Below are positions 55,880 through 55,905 of a stretch of 55,905 bases of DNA, one piece after another. The stretch lies in the NCBI GenBank assembly GCA_003278535.1, contig QCEG01000009.1, positions 1 to 55,905 of the forward strand, written 5' to 3'. Below the pieces are notes generated by a model. It did no database searches. It was not told the DNA's origin and saw only the letters and a list, made by a program, of their open reading frames with translations. This DNA comes from Prochlorococcus sp. AG-355-N18 (lineage in GTDB: Bacteria > Cyanobacteriota > Cyanobacteriia > PCC-6307 > Cyanobiaceae). A program made the position numbers and the translations under genes. Within the stretch, counting starts at the first letter, position 1, and every line of letters starts with the position of its first letter.

Positions 55880-55905
55880 TTGCTTTTAGGAATTTTTCCC
55901 GCCAG

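Noticed and set aside
1..55905. Horizontally acquired island, prophage or defence system
   Set aside because: Base composition is uniform, all recognised genes are core families, and no integrase, transposase, tRNA-flanked site or toxin-antitoxin pair was seen.

Overview
This window is AT-rich (mostly A and T even inside genes), densely coded, and free of tRNA, rRNA, insertion sequences, phage genes and CRISPR arrays. The gene families point to a marine picocyanobacterium: a glycine-rich RRM protein, DUF502, DUF1400, DUF3134 and PRC-barrel genes, an SPS-type glycosyltransferase and a phytol-kinase-like gene. The order dnaN / PRC-barrel / purL / purF / GyrA-like / TPR / queG / DUF502 / nusB / ftsY / SpoIIE-type phosphatase / argH is one I recognise from high-light Prochlorococcus, read here in reverse around the dnaN end of the chromosome. 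I cannot place it to strain from the sequence alone.

Layout. 1-6000: a partial RNA-binding protein, argH, a SpoIIE-type phosphatase, ftsY, nusB and a DUF502 membrane protein, all on the minus strand. 6059-10394 (plus): queG, a TPR protein and a second-type GyrA/ParC subunit. 10391-16117 (minus): the cluster dnaN, PRC-barrel, purL, purF. 16118-16455 is the only gene-free stretch over 300 bp and looks like a replication-origin or dnaN control region. 16456-19995 (minus): ABC1 kinase, DUF1400, thrC. 20064-26312 (plus): recN, uvrA and a sucrose-phosphate-synthase-like gene. 26246-27843 (minus): DUF3134, mraY and a small unknown gene. 27897-34779 is mixed: a small membrane protein, argG, rpsF, aroE, dnaK, thiO-like and purU. 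34789-38730: acnB and a ClC antiporter. 38828-45970: DAHP synthase, phytol kinase, a group 2 sigma factor, ppk, an MFS transporter and cobA. 45943-55905 (minus): speE (frameshifted), speB, gcvT, aspS, pyrG, queE, queC, pabB, pabC.

Functionally this is core housekeeping: nucleotide synthesis (purF, purL, pyrG, purU), replication and repair (dnaN, GyrA-like, recN, uvrA), translation and tRNA modification (aspS, rpsF, queG, queC, queE), folate and one-carbon metabolism (pabB, pabC, purU, gcvT), amino acids (argH, argG, thrC, aroE, DAHP synthase), polyamines (speB, speE) and cell envelope (mraY, ftsY). Streamlining is extreme. Many same-strand genes overlap by 4 bp, and all seven convergent pairs overlap or lie within 9 bp of each other.

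I did not find a convincing new multi-gene system such as a defence island, biosynthetic cluster or mobile element. The best leads are a probable 5' frameshift in speE, an origin-like region with a 12-bp perfect inverted repeat and DnaA-box-like words, a GyrA-like subunit with an odd C-terminus, the lack of terminator space between convergent genes, and a few uncharacterised small proteins in fixed operon contexts.
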